A stretch of 64,000 bases of DNA, from the NCBI GenBank assembly GCA_001890945.1, contig MLAX01000002.1, positions 372,001 through 436,000 of the forward strand. Direction: 5' to 3'. Both the position numbers and the translations under genes were made by a program. The notes beneath the pieces were generated by a model. The model was not told the origin of the DNA and did not search any database. It was given only the letters and a program-made list of their open reading frames with translations. Numbering within the stretch: the first letter of the stretch is position 1; each line of letters opens with the position of its first letter. This DNA is from Alphaproteobacteria bacterium AO1-B (GTDB lineage: Bacteria; Pseudomonadota; Alphaproteobacteria; Rhizobiales; Stappiaceae). Of this stretch, positions 46,725 to 56,544 are shown one piece after another.

Positions 46725-48704
46725 ATGGGTGAGTTGCCAGACCAACAGAGGGATACGCAATCGCGGCCGGAATTCGATCGGACGATCATCCGGGCCGGAT
46801 CAAATCCGGCTGCTTCAGATGTTTCGGTAACAACTGCTGGAACACAGTCCGATCGCCCTGACCAGTCTCAGATTGAACGCCGCAGTAGCCCCCCGTCAAC
46901 CGTCTGGAAGTTTATCGGTTTTGCTGCGTTGTTTCTGTTGCTTGGCGCAGGCGGTGCAGGCCTCGTCTTACTTGTGAATTCGGGTGCGATAACTTTCTCT
47001 GCGCCGGACTTGGCACAACAACAGGCCGAAGATCCTGCATCTAAAACTGCGACTGCTCCGACTGAGAGCGTCTCGCCGGCCCCGTCCTTAGATCAGGCAG
47101 TGGCAGGTGAGGGGGCGGAAACAGCCGGTCTTGCTAATGACGATCTCGAAACGCCGGCCGATCCCTTTTTCGACATGGCGATGTCTGCGGTCATACCGCT
47201 GGCTGGCGATCCGGTCCTGCTAAAGTCGTCTGATGCCAACCGCCGGATTGAGCTTTCGGAACGTCCGTTAAGCTTTCCCGGGAACGGTGAGAATTTCGGC
47301 TTGGTCAATACGGTTAGCGCCTATCTTTTTGACAGCCAAATGTTGGACGATACGGGTTCGCTCATAACTCGGGCGCCTGGTACGGAAGCAGATTTTCGGT
47401 TCGGAAATTTTGGCGGTGGTCCGGACAGTGAGGCGCTTGATGTTGTTGAAGTAGATCAAAGCAGCACCTCAAAGGACCTGCCGGTTTTTCTAAAGCCTTC
47501 GACAAATACGTTGGATCTTTATCTGAATGAGCGGCCAATCGGCCAGGGTGCCCACCGGATCGAAATCAGGGAGAGGGTCGATGATACTTTCCCAATCACA
47601 TCTTTCTTGACCAAACGTGGTTTCGACAAGGAACTTGCGCGGCAGGTCGAAAAATTTATGGAATCTGAGTTCGGCAGGAGCGATTTTGTTACGGGCGATA
47701 AAATATCGGTGCGTGGCGTTCGTCTTCCTAATAAGGTCGATCGGATTGGAGGTTACTACCGTCCCGTTCAACTTTCACTTCATGGAAGGGACGGGTTTGT
47801 TGGGGCAGCAGCCCTTTCCACTCGCCGAGGCGATGATGGATATGTTGCTGGTGCCGATCCGTGGTTTGGAAAACCTTTCGATACCCCAAATGCATCGGAA
47901 TCCGAGGAAAAGGCTGAAGCAAAAGGCCACAGGCTGATTGATGGACTTTATGCGACCGCAATCAGAAATGCTGTGCCCGCATCGATTGTCGGTGAAGCGA
48001 TTGCATATCTTGCGCCTACCACGGACTTGAGGCGTGCAATCAAGCCTGATGAACGATTTACGCTTCTGTTTACCGATCAGCCAAGAGATGAGAAGCGTGG
48101 TGGCGGGCGTGTGCTCTTTGCAGGCGTTCGTCAGGGCGATAATTGGTCTGTCAGATGTTATGTCTTGAAAGCGCCTGGAAACCGGGGGTTTGCTTGTGTG
48201 AATGACGGGGGCTCAGTAAGTCTGTCAGGTGCCATGCTTGTTCCGGTAAAAGGCGTTCTAACATCGAAGTTTGGCATGCGCTTTCATCCGATCAAAAAGA
48301 CTGAGCGGCTTCACGCTGGCGTGGATTGGGCCGCGCCGACGGGAACGCCGATCCGAGCAGCGTTTTCCGGTAAGGTCGGCTATCGGGATGTCCGGGGTGG
48401 TTATGGGAACTTCATCGAGCTTGTGCACAAGGACGGCATCACAAGCCGGTATGCGCATATGCACGAATACGGCGAGGGGATTGAACTCGGCTCTGTCGTG
48501 CAAGCCGGTGATCTGATCGGGTATGTCGGGACAACTGGATTGTCCACTGGGCCTCACCTGCATTTTGAGATCCGGCAGCGCGGAACACCGACTGACCCAT
48601 TGGCATTCGAAATGGAGACAGGAGCAAGTGTGTCTCAGTCTGTTTCCAGCCCTGCGTTAAAGGAATATCGCGATTTTGTTCAAACCATTTTGTCCGGCCA
48701 ATAA
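46725..48704 (+). CDS. M23 family metallopeptidase (membrane-anchored)
   Basis: 659-residue putative cell-wall endopeptidase. A 65-residue polar cytosolic start, one transmembrane helix (WKFIGFAALFLLLGAGGAGLVLL), a long periplasmic linker and central domain as in MepM-like proteins, and a C-terminal LytM domain. Zinc ligands: H530 and D534 in RLHAGVDW, and HLHF near 610. Cuts peptidoglycan cross-links, likely housekeeping. The stretch 47300-48100 is richer in A/T than nearby genes. Confidence 0.88.
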   Translation: MGELPDQQRDTQSRPEFDRTIIRAGSNPAASDVSVTTAGTQSDRPDQSQIERRSSPPSTVWKFIGFAALFLLLGAGGAGLVLLVNSGAITFSAPDLAQQQAEDPASKTATAPTESVSPAPSLDQAVAGEGAETAGLANDDLETPADPFFDMAMSAVIPLAGDPVLLKSSDANRRIELSERPLSFPGNGENFGLVNTVSAYLFDSQMLDDTGSLITRAPGTEADFRFGNFGGGPDSEALDVVEVDQSSTSKDLPVFLKPSTNTLDLYLNERPIGQGAHRIEIRERVDDTFPITSFLTKRGFDKELARQVEKFMESEFGRSDFVTGDKISVRGVRLPNKVDRIGGYYRPVQLSLHGRDGFVGAAALSTRRGDDGYVAGADPWFGKPFDTPNASESEEKAEAKGHRLIDGLYATAIRNAVPASIVGEAIAYLAPTTDLRRAIKPDERFTLLFTDQPRDEKRGGGRVLFAGVRQGDNWSVRCYVLKAPGNRGFACVNDGGSVSLSGAMLVPVKGVLTSKFGMRFHPIKKTERLHAGVDWAAPTGTPIRAAFSGKVGYRDVRGGYGNFIELVHKDGITSRYAHMHEYGEGIELGSVVQAGDLIGYVGTTGLSTGPHLHFEIRQRGTPTDPLAFEMETGASVSQSVSSPALKEYRDFVQTILSGQ

Positions 48705-48725
48705 GGGCAGAAAAGCAGGCTGTAC

Positions 48726-48768
48726 TGTGATTTAGATCCCAATCGACAAAGGGTTGAAGTAGTATGAT
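48726..48768 (+). promoter_or_regulatory. CRP-like site with -10 upstream of the PAAR gene
   Basis: TGTGA-TTTAGA-TCCCA at 48726-48741 matches the CRP palindrome TGTGA-N6-TCACA at 9 of 10 bases. TATGAT at 48763-48768 is a good -10; the site centre is then 41.5 bp upstream of the predicted start, the class II activator position. Confidence 0.5.
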
Positions 48769-48797
48769 TGACGGGATGAAGGCGAACGGAGTTTACG

Positions 48798-49076
48798 ATG
48801 ACACTTCCAGCCGCACGCTTGACTGATCTGCATTCTTGCCCGTTCACAATGGGAACGCCGACGCCCATCGTTGCGCCGGGCTGTTGGACCGCGTTGATCG
48901 GCAACCTTCCGGCAGCGCGTGTTACGGACGTGTGCGCGTGCGGTGGCCCTCCGGATCCGATCTTGATGGGCTCTTTCACGGTCTTTATCGGCAATCTGCC
49001 AGCGGCTCGGATTGGTGACCCTACTGTCAAACAGGGACGTATAGTGACCGGCCATTTCCCAACGCTGATCGGCTAA
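48798..49076 (+). CDS. PAAR-domain T6SS tip protein
   Basis: 92 residues making the sharp cone that caps VgrG in type VI secretion. Seen: PAAR repeats LPAARLTD, LPAARVTD and LPAARIGD, and the zinc ligands H11, C13-type HSC, the CAC turn and the late GHF histidine. It is a stand-alone PAAR without a toxin extension, so any effector must bind it non-covalently or via VgrG. The next gene on the same strand codes an unknown protein. Confidence 0.92.
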   Translation: MTLPAARLTDLHSCPFTMGTPTPIVAPGCWTALIGNLPAARVTDVCACGGPPDPILMGSFTVFIGNLPAARIGDPTVKQGRIVTGHFPTLIG

Positions 49077-49204
49077 TCTCATTCCACGGTGACGTGATTG
49101 TTCCGAGCTGCCTAGATTCTGTTTTGGGCTTTTATATCAGTTCTTCTAATGAAATATGGATAATTCCCTAAAGTTAATTAAGTTATGTCAGATAATTATT
49201 TATC

Positions 49205-49247
49205 TGTGATCGTCGTCACTGAGAAATTTTCCACACTCGCATATTTT
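49205..49247 (+). promoter_or_regulatory. CRP-like site upstream of the unknown PAAR-linked gene
   Basis: TGTGA-TCGTCG-TCACT at 49205-49220, 9 of 10 matches to TGTGA-N6-TCACA. Weak -10 candidates CATATT (49240) or TATTTT (49242) put the centre at about -40 or -41.5. The gap 49077-49272 is strongly AT-rich. Confidence 0.5.
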
Positions 49248-49272
49248 TGGCATAGATCAAGGAGGACTGATC

Positions 49273-50274
49273 ATGCCAAGTAAATCCTTTGAGAAAATGA
49301 CCGAAGCGTTGGTCGATGTCTATGTAACCGGCAGTCTGCTCAAGCAGTTGGAACCTGGTTACAAATTTATCAAGAATGAATACGACGCTGCATTTTATTA
49401 TAACCTGTCGTCGGAGTACTATAATATTGCGGCAGCCTACAAAAGAGTCGTCAATGCGTGCATCGCCGGAGCGATCGCAGTTTGTACCTTTGCCATTGGC
49501 GGTTGGATCATCGGCGTATTGGGTCGAGGCAGTGTCTTCGGCTTCACTGGCGGCGTGACCGCAACTGGTGAAACGACCGCTTTTGTCCTCGGTTCAGGGA
49601 GCGTGCCGGTCTACAGTGTTCCTCTTGGGACAAAGCTTGGGACAAGTGCCATTCTCGGTGCCAGCGGTATCGGCATGAACGCGTTTCTCACTGGCAAATT
49701 GCAGACCAGTTCCGGATCTCTCAAGGGTATGGATGTCCCGAAACTTGGGCTTCTGATGGCAGGTGGCGTTGCCAAGGTCGGACCATTGTTTGGTCTTTTG
49801 TTCGGGACACTCGGCGGAGCTCTTGAGCGCAGCCGTCAAGAACGACTTCGCAATGAGATTTTGGATAGCAGCTGTGCCGCGATGACCAAGCAACTTCTTA
49901 ACCGAAAGGTCCGGGCGATTGGGTCTGACGTCGCAAGCGGTGGCCGTTACACAAAGATCGGTTTTTTGACTGTCACCGAAATTGACAATCTGATCCGGAA
50001 GAAACTGATGAAGGAAATCGGTACGGCTACAAATCAGATCGTCAAGGAAAACACAGGATACTTCTCTTCGCCGGACCGTGGAAAAGTCTATTCCAAAGTA
50101 CATGGGAAGCTAGGGGTCACCACCTGGGCGCCAATCCTGACCGATGTCTCCAGAGCGCGTACCCGGTTGATGATGATGCATGACAAGGCGGTCAAGCAAT
50201 TGAAAGCGGCAACCTGGGAGTGGATCAACGAGGCTGAATCTGGAGCTTCAGGGGGCGCAGGCAGACCGCGCTGA
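49273..50274 (+). CDS. Unknown protein downstream of PAAR, candidate T6SS cargo
   Basis: 333 residues, no family recognised. The ATG has AAGGAGG upstream. Layout: an acidic, Tyr-rich N-terminal helical part (about 1-65), a hydrophobic Gly/Ala-rich segment (about 66-90), a Gly/Ser/Thr-rich stretch (about 90-160), a second Gly-rich hydrophobic segment (about 160-190), then a charged helical C-terminal third. Two Gly-rich hydrophobic segments between soluble ends recall membrane-inserting toxins, but this is only shape. No immunity-like small gene follows on the same strand before clpV. Confidence 0.7.
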   Translation: MPSKSFEKMTEALVDVYVTGSLLKQLEPGYKFIKNEYDAAFYYNLSSEYYNIAAAYKRVVNACIAGAIAVCTFAIGGWIIGVLGRGSVFGFTGGVTATGETTAFVLGSGSVPVYSVPLGTKLGTSAILGASGIGMNAFLTGKLQTSSGSLKGMDVPKLGLLMAGGVAKVGPLFGLLFGTLGGALERSRQERLRNEILDSSCAAMTKQLLNRKVRAIGSDVASGGRYTKIGFLTVTEIDNLIRKKLMKEIGTATNQIVKENTGYFSSPDRGKVYSKVHGKLGVTTWAPILTDVSRARTRLMMMHDKAVKQLKAATWEWINEAESGASGGAGRPR

Positions 50275-50287
50275 CCTAAATCGTGAA

Positions 50288-50317
50288 AGTCCCCGGGCTT
50301 ATCAGGTCCGGGGGCTT
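50288..50317. terminator. Hairpin between the convergent cargo candidate and clpV genes
   Basis: 10-bp stem AAGTCCCCGG (50288-50297 region) with CCGGGGGCTT (50308-50317), one wobble pair, no strong T-tract on either side. May act as a weak two-way terminator. Confidence 0.45.
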
Positions 50318-50352
50318 GCAATGAGACAGCTCCGTCGAATCCCGTCGTTTAT

Positions 50353-53157
50353 TCAGGGCTGATTAATTCTGATACCAGCTGCGTCTGCTGTTAATCCAAC
50401 GCTTACAAGCTCCTCTCCGTTCATCTCCGCAGTCAAAAACGCTCGGGATAGTTTTGGCAGGAGGTCGTTGGTCAAGATGTTGTCGATCATCCGTCCACCA
50501 CTGTCGGGATCTTGGCACAGTGACACGATGTAGGACACAACGTCCTCACCAAACGTGAGCTCTGCTCCGCGGTTCTGTTTCACTCGCTTGACGATTTTAT
50601 TGAGCTGTAGGCGGATAATGAACCCGAGCATCGATGGCGAGAGCGGATAATATGGAATTGTGACAATCCGCCCAAGCAGGGCCGGCGGAAAGACGTCTAA
50701 GAGAGCAGGGCGCAGACTTTCGGCAAGCTTTTCAGGATCTGGGGCACTCGGATCGGTTGCTGCCAGTTCCGGATTGTCCGAGACTGGCGCATCCAGCATG
50801 TGACTTGCCGCATTCATGATCAGATCCGTACCAACATTTGACGTCAGCAAGATCAACGTATTGCGGAAGTCGATCTTGCGGCCCATTCCGTCTTCCATCC
50901 AGCCCTTGTCAAACACCTGGAAGAAGATTTCATGCACATCCGGATGCGCCTTTTCGACTTCGTCGAGCAAGACCACCGAGTAAGGCTTGCGGCGTACTGC
51001 TTCCGTCAGCCGTCCGCCTTCGCCATATCCAACATAGCCAGGAGGTGCGCCCTTTAATCCTGAGACAGAATGGGCTTCTTGAAACTCTGACATGTTTATA
51101 GTGATCAGGCTGTCCTCACCGCCATAGAGCGTTTCCGCCAAAGCAAGTGCTGTTTCGGTCTTGCCGACACCGGACGGGCCGCAGAGCATGAACACACCGA
51201 TTGGTTTGTCCGGATTGCCGAGCTGGGCCCGGCTTGTCTCGATCCGTTTGGCAATCATCGCCAGACCATGCGATTGGCCGATCACGCGTTTGTTGAGGCT
51301 TTCCGTCAAGGACAGGATGGTTTGCATCTCGTCTTGCACCATCCGTCCGACCGGAATGCCGGTCCAGTCGGAGATGATGCTGGCGACCGCCTCATCGTCG
51401 ACATAGGCGTAAACCATTCGGTCGTCTTCTGGAATTTGTGCAAGTTCAGCACGCTTATCATGAAGCGCTGCCCGAATTGCTCCTTCATCCGATAGGTCCA
51501 CATCAAGATCCAGTTCGATCTCGTCGATAGGAACCAGCGCCGGGCCTTCGTGTTCTGGGTCTTGAATGTCCGCGGCGTCCGGGTGCGGGGCAGGGGCTCC
51601 GCCATTCAAGTCGATCAGGGCCTTGTTGAGGCGGCGTATACCTGCAACCAGCTTTCGCTCTTTTTCCCACTCAGTTTTGAGCGCGCCGATTTCCTGTTCG
51701 GTTTTCTGGATCGCATCTGCAAGGGAACTCAGCTGTTCGGCATGGTCCATGCCAAGTTCTGCGTCATTCTGGAGCGCTTTCTGTTCTGTTTCCAAAAAAC
51801 CCTTCTTGGCAATCAGGTCGAGCAGTCTTGCGGGTTGCGCGGCTTGAGAGATGTTCACACGTGCAGAAGCCGTATCCAGGACGCTGACGGCCTTGTCCGG
51901 CAGTTGGCGTGCTGGAATGTATCGATGCGATAGGGAAACCGCGGACCGAACGGCGCTGTCGAGAATGCGGACCTGGTGGTGGTCCTCCATGGGGGCGAGA
52001 AGACCTCGCACCATGGCAAAGCATTTTTCCTCGTCGGGCTCGTCCACTTGCACGGGTTGGAAGCGCCGTGTCAGGGCAGGGTCTTTTTCGAAATGCTGGC
52101 GGTATTCTGACCATGTCGTTGCCGCGACCGTGCGGAGGGTTCCACGCGCCAAAGCTGGTTTCAGTAAATTTGCCGCGTCTCCAGTGCCTGCCGCACCGCC
52201 GGCACCAATTAGTGTGTGGGCCTCATCGATGAACAGGATGGTCGGGACGATCGACGCATGCACAGCATCTATAACCGCTCGCAAACGTTTTTCGAATTCG
52301 CCTTTCATTGACGCGCCGGCTTGCAGCAGACCGAGATCGAGTGCGCAAAGCCGGGTGCCGATCAAGGTCGGAGGAACGTCGCCGGCGACTATTTTTTGCG
52401 CAAATCCTTCAACGATTGCAGTTTTTCCAACACCGGCTTCCCCGGTCAGGATTGGATTGTTTTGTCTGCGCCGCAGTAGGACGTCGATCACCTGCCGGAT
52501 TTCTTCGTCGCGGCCAACGATCGGGTCGAATTCCTCAGCGCGCGCCCGCGCTGTGAAATCTACGGTGAATTGGGCGAGGGCATCATCTGACGCTCCACTC
52601 CCCGAACTGCTATCATCGTCGGCGCCGGATGTTGTCGGGGCTATTTGAGGTCCAGACCGGTCGATTGGGCGGGCCCGGGCTTCCGCAGACGACCCGGCAA
52701 TTGCATCCAGGTTTTTGACCAGCTGATCTCGGTTCAACTGTTCAAAAGAGGGCGAGTAACTAAGGAACTGGCGCCAGGTCGCTTTGTCGCCCATTGCGGC
52801 GATTAACACATAGGCAGACCGGATTTTGTAATCACCATATCGAAGCGTGCCCTCGAACCAGGCCCGCTCCAGGGCCTCTTGAAAAGGCGCAGCCATGCCC
52901 GGTAACTCGGTCTGATTGATTTTGAATTTGCCAATGGCTTCTTGCAGGTCTGCATCAACCGCCGCCGTGGTGATGTCGAAATGATGAAGAATGTGATTGA
53001 GGTCCGAGTTTTCATCTCGCACGAGGTAATAGAGCCAGTGGACGATCTCCAAATGCCGGTGACCGGAGCTCTTCGTTAGCCGCATGGCATTTTCCAGGCT
53101 CTCGTAACCAACTGTCGTGAGTTTGTTCGCGACTGTTTCAACCAAGATGTCACTCAT
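50353..53157 (-). CDS. clpV: T6SS ATPase ClpV (TssH)
   Basis: AAA+ unfoldase that disassembles contracted TssB-TssC sheath. 934 residues from the ATG at 53157. ClpN-type N-terminal domain (about 1-150), AAA1 with Walker A GEAGVGKT at 239-246, a coiled-coil middle region (about 430-540), AAA2 with GPSGVGKT near 658, and GYGEGGRLTEAVRRKPYSVVLLDEVEKAH. Last gene of the tss operon, 23 bp after tssG. Confidence 0.96.
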   Translation of the reverse strand: MSDILVETVANKLTTVGYESLENAMRLTKSSGHRHLEIVHWLYYLVRDENSDLNHILHHFDITTAAVDADLQEAIGKFKINQTELPGMAAPFQEALERAWFEGTLRYGDYKIRSAYVLIAAMGDKATWRQFLSYSPSFEQLNRDQLVKNLDAIAGSSAEARARPIDRSGPQIAPTTSGADDDSSSGSGASDDALAQFTVDFTARARAEEFDPIVGRDEEIRQVIDVLLRRRQNNPILTGEAGVGKTAIVEGFAQKIVAGDVPPTLIGTRLCALDLGLLQAGASMKGEFEKRLRAVIDAVHASIVPTILFIDEAHTLIGAGGAAGTGDAANLLKPALARGTLRTVAATTWSEYRQHFEKDPALTRRFQPVQVDEPDEEKCFAMVRGLLAPMEDHHQVRILDSAVRSAVSLSHRYIPARQLPDKAVSVLDTASARVNISQAAQPARLLDLIAKKGFLETEQKALQNDAELGMDHAEQLSSLADAIQKTEQEIGALKTEWEKERKLVAGIRRLNKALIDLNGGAPAPHPDAADIQDPEHEGPALVPIDEIELDLDVDLSDEGAIRAALHDKRAELAQIPEDDRMVYAYVDDEAVASIISDWTGIPVGRMVQDEMQTILSLTESLNKRVIGQSHGLAMIAKRIETSRAQLGNPDKPIGVFMLCGPSGVGKTETALALAETLYGGEDSLITINMSEFQEAHSVSGLKGAPPGYVGYGEGGRLTEAVRRKPYSVVLLDEVEKAHPDVHEIFFQVFDKGWMEDGMGRKIDFRNTLILLTSNVGTDLIMNAASHMLDAPVSDNPELAATDPSAPDPEKLAESLRPALLDVFPPALLGRIVTIPYYPLSPSMLGFIIRLQLNKIVKRVKQNRGAELTFGEDVVSYIVSLCQDPDSGGRMIDNILTNDLLPKLSRAFLTAEMNGEELVSVGLTADAAGIRINQP

Positions 53158-53182
53158 CACGTTGGCCTTTCTAGTGGAGGTC

Positions 53183-54550
53183 CTACTGATAGATTGCTGT
53201 ATGGCGGCGGACCGGGCGGAAGCGCGTGTCGGTCAACAGCTCTTCGCTTTCTTGCCCATCATCGGGTGGCGCTGTTGTTTCCTGCTTTAGCCAGCCGATA
53301 TGGCCGAGGGTTGCGGATCCCGATTTGTCCATGCGGATGGCGGAGGCGCAGCGTTTGGGCAGGGCAAGCTCGATTTCATATTCGAGTTCGAGGCCGAGAT
53401 AGAAGTCTATCAGGTCGAACAGTTTTTCTGTCCACGGATTGGGTTTGGCCCGGGTGGGTGGTAGAAACTTGCGATACTGATCAAGGTCTTCTGTGTATAT
53501 GCGGATGCGAATCTTGTCGCTCACGCTGAAGACTTTAGCGCCAACGATTGTATCGCGCCCGAGGCTTCCGGCGCCGCCTGGGCCAAAGCCGCCAAGGCTT
53601 AACTGGTCATCCGTATCGAGATGGAGCCAGGTTCCAATGCATTGCTCAATTTCCACCCGGACCCCGAAAGTTCCCGACACTAGCGCCTTTAGCCGTGAGG
53701 CACTCTTGTTGGCTGGTGACATCAGGCCCGCATAATGGAGCTTCAGTCGGTCATCGATCGTATCTTGGTCGCGGTAGAGAGGTGTGCCGATACCAATCGT
53801 CGAGCCTAGATAAGAGAGAAACCGGTCATCATCAGGCCGGTCATGTTGGACGATAGGGCGCGCATCCGCCCATGCCCGGAAGAAAAGCTGAATGAAACGG
53901 CTGTTGAAGACATCAAGAAACCGCGGGAGACTGTCGTCGCCCCGAAGTCCACGCATGATGGCTTCGTCTGTCATAGGAGCCGGAAGGGCGCCGTGGGGGC
54001 CGAGCAGCCCCAAGAACCGTTCTATCAGGACCAGATCACCTCGAAAGTCCCGCTGAACCCGCTCAATTGTTGAGGGAGAAAATTCGCTTGATGGATCCTG
54101 ACCGAAGCGAACAATGTCTTCTCCTAACCGTCTGCTCTTCCCAATCCTGGGCGGCGCTTGTGGCCCGGCATTTGAAGATTTCCGCCCACCGGTTTCGTTT
54201 GGCGCCGTTCGTCCCTCCAGCATCCGTAGAACAGCAAAAATATCGTGACCGCCGGGATGTTTTTCCAACCTTTCTTCTAGGCTGCTCAGGAGAGACGCAA
54301 ACTGATGTTGAACTGCTATCTCCGGTTTCTGATCGGCGTCAGCCTTATCGTCGCTTTCGGTTTCATTGCGCTCGGAGCGTTCTACCGCGGGCGATATAAC
54401 CGAGTGACTGTCATCCCCTAACTGTTTTTCTGCCGGTGCAGCCGTTTCCTCCGGTGTATTCAGGTGTTCCGTGTCGTGCGAGGAGAAACCCGCAGGGCGT
54501 ATCACTGTTTTGTCGGTGTTTGACCGGGATTTGTCGTCGGTATCGGTCAC
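53183..54550 (-). CDS. tssG: T6SS baseplate protein TssG with N-terminal extension
   Basis: Baseplate wedge partner of TssF and TssE. The GTG at 54550 overlaps the tssF stop (GTGA) and has AAGGGG upstream. About 455 residues; the family core begins near residue 88 (SLEERLEKHPGGHDIFAVLRMLEG), so the first 85 residues, rich in Asp, Glu, Ser and Thr, are an extra disordered-looking acidic tail. Core motifs RFGQDPSSEFSPSTI and DQLSLGGFGPGGAGSLGRDTIVG are present. Confidence 0.92.
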   Translation of the reverse strand: MTDTDDKSRSNTDKTVIRPAGFSSHDTEHLNTPEETAAPAEKQLGDDSHSVISPAVERSERNETESDDKADADQKPEIAVQHQFASLLSSLEERLEKHPGGHDIFAVLRMLEGRTAPNETGGRKSSNAGPQAPPRIGKSRRLGEDIVRFGQDPSSEFSPSTIERVQRDFRGDLVLIERFLGLLGPHGALPAPMTDEAIMRGLRGDDSLPRFLDVFNSRFIQLFFRAWADARPIVQHDRPDDDRFLSYLGSTIGIGTPLYRDQDTIDDRLKLHYAGLMSPANKSASRLKALVSGTFGVRVEIEQCIGTWLHLDTDDQLSLGGFGPGGAGSLGRDTIVGAKVFSVSDKIRIRIYTEDLDQYRKFLPPTRAKPNPWTEKLFDLIDFYLGLELEYEIELALPKRCASAIRMDKSGSATLGHIGWLKQETTAPPDDGQESEELLTDTRFRPVRRHTAIYQ

Positions 54551-56544
54551 AAAACCCCCTTTGCGCCAATACGAGGCGGCCACTTCATAATGGTGCCGCG
54601 TTCGGTTGTCGCGATAACGCACCGGGTGAAATGATTGATTGACGCATATTCAGCAATGAACCGATCGAGAACGGCGCCGAGCAAAAACGCACTCGCGCCT
54701 TCAAAGGCCTTGTCGTCCAGCGTGAGCGTGATCTCCAACCCGCGGGCAACGCCCGTGCCGCTTTTTTGTTGGAGCCTGCGGACCACGGGCCTAGTTGATA
54801 CTGCCAAGACAGACTGGGCTTGCCGATCGGCAGCGCTGTCTGACAAGGGGGCAAACACACTCAGAATGTCTCGGAAAGACCGGCCATCTTTTCCGGCAGC
54901 ATCATGGATCAGGCCGGAATGGTTCAAGGTCATCATGTTGATAAGGCGCCAGACAATTGCGCCGACATGGCCCTCTTCCCCAAGGCGCTCATCATAGGAA
55001 AGAAGCGGTGGCCGCGGCGCGGTCGGTCCTGCAATGCAGTCAACCTTCAAACCGATATCATCCAGGATCCGGAAATCGCCCAGTTGGGATGTGTCCGGAT
55101 TTGTCCCAACAGGAAGGTCTGCTGCCAGGGCCCTGTTTGAGGCGATAACCTTTACCGACAGCTCGGAAAGTGTTTTTTCTCCGCTCTCAAGCAGCGCTGC
55201 AGCATGCGCGCCGCTGGACAGTGAAATGTAAGTTTCCGTGCCGGTATAGGCGCTTGGTTGGCGTCGGCGCACTTCTGACGAAGACTGCCGCCTCGGCATA
55301 CGGCGGATTGTGTAAAACCAGTCGTGACCTGCTTTTTCAGCATCAGGTGCAACGCTGTAAAGCGGTTCAACCGCGCGCTTTTCACCTCCGGCAAAGTGCG
55401 CATTCACTTCCGTGACCGAATGAACTTCATAGTCCAGCGGCCGAGTCCGATCGGCAATTATGGGAAACTCGTGCTGACCCTTTTTGATTGGAATCCGGTC
55501 AGTCTGGCGCTCGAAAAGATTGACGGCAGGGGCTGCGTGAAGCGCGAAAACTTCAGGTTCAACATGTGCCGGAAGCCGAGTTTCAGCTTCATCAAAGACA
55601 AAGACAAGATCAAAGGATTTTGCTTGGATCCGATCAAAATAACGCCTCAGGCCAGTGAGCCGCAGACCCAAAAAGCTGCGCGGGAAATTAAAATAATCGC
55701 GCAGGTAGTCAAAGCCTGTGAAAAGCCGTTTGCTGTTGCGAAGGAGGGCGTCCTCTTCATCGAAGCCGAGTTGTTCAATGCAATTCAGAGGCAAGCGTTG
55801 GAGCGTCACTTGCCCAAAAGAGTCTTCAGTCCGGATATAGAGCGCTATTGTATGTCCAAAGATCTGTTCGTAGATCTTTGCGGCGAGGTCAATCGCGCCA
55901 TTCAACCTGATCGGCAACGTGTTTATCCGGCAGCCGCCGACCTGGTATTCCGGTTTTTTCTCTGCCTCTTCAGGATCGACCTCATTCTCAAGGTCTTCGG
56001 CCATCCTGTGGGTAAATGTTAATGCCAAACCCGCGCGGGCACGCCGGTCTTCTGCCATCTCCGCGCCGAGCCCGGAAATCTGCGCCGTGGAACTCAAGTA
56101 CCGGGCTCCGCTCAATTCCAGAGGTGTTAGCGTTACGGGCGCAGTGAAGGTAAAACGGCACCTTACTTCACCCTGACGCTCGCGGAAAACGGCTTCCATC
56201 ATGGCGTGTCTGTCGATCGTGATGCCAGAGCGAAGGTTGGCATCGCCATATTTCGGAGTAATCCTGGCCAGGACCATTGACGGTATTGGAGCTAAGGCAG
56301 ACGGATAGAGCTGTTCAAAGAAGTTTGATGTGAACTCGGAGAACTCGTGCTTCATTTTCAGCTGGACCCGAGCTGCAAGAAAGGCTGTGCCTTCCAGCAA
56401 GCCAGACAGCATCGGATCTGAACGGTCTTCCAGAAGATCGCCCAACCGTTGTGCGACAGCCGGGTAGGCTTCTGCGAATGCCGCGCCCTGTTCGCGAAGA
56501 TATGTCAGTTCTTGATTATAGAGGTCGAGAAATTCACGGTTCAT
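54547..56544 (-). CDS. tssF: T6SS baseplate protein TssF
   Basis: 665 residues. N-terminal FLDLYNQELTYLREQGAAFAEAYPAVAQRLG is the family hallmark, with GLLEGTAFLAARVQLKMKHEFSEF following. Start overlaps the tssE stop by 4 bp; end overlaps tssG by 4 bp. Forms the wedge with TssG. Confidence 0.95.
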   Translation of the reverse strand: MNREFLDLYNQELTYLREQGAAFAEAYPAVAQRLGDLLEDRSDPMLSGLLEGTAFLAARVQLKMKHEFSEFTSNFFEQLYPSALAPIPSMVLARITPKYGDANLRSGITIDRHAMMEAVFRERQGEVRCRFTFTAPVTLTPLELSGARYLSSTAQISGLGAEMAEDRRARAGLALTFTHRMAEDLENEVDPEEAEKKPEYQVGGCRINTLPIRLNGAIDLAAKIYEQIFGHTIALYIRTEDSFGQVTLQRLPLNCIEQLGFDEEDALLRNSKRLFTGFDYLRDYFNFPRSFLGLRLTGLRRYFDRIQAKSFDLVFVFDEAETRLPAHVEPEVFALHAAPAVNLFERQTDRIPIKKGQHEFPIIADRTRPLDYEVHSVTEVNAHFAGGEKRAVEPLYSVAPDAEKAGHDWFYTIRRMPRRQSSSEVRRRQPSAYTGTETYISLSSGAHAAALLESGEKTLSELSVKVIASNRALAADLPVGTNPDTSQLGDFRILDDIGLKVDCIAGPTAPRPPLLSYDERLGEEGHVGAIVWRLINMMTLNHSGLIHDAAGKDGRSFRDILSVFAPLSDSAADRQAQSVLAVSTRPVVRRLQQKSGTGVARGLEITLTLDDKAFEGASAFLLGAVLDRFIAEYASINHFTRCVIATTERGTIMKWPPRIGAKGVL

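Noticed and set aside
46725..48704. M23 peptidase as a T6SS cell-wall effector
   Set aside because: It has a cytosolic start plus a transmembrane helix and MepM-like layout, and is separated from PAAR by its own promoter region; housekeeping wall enzyme is more likely.
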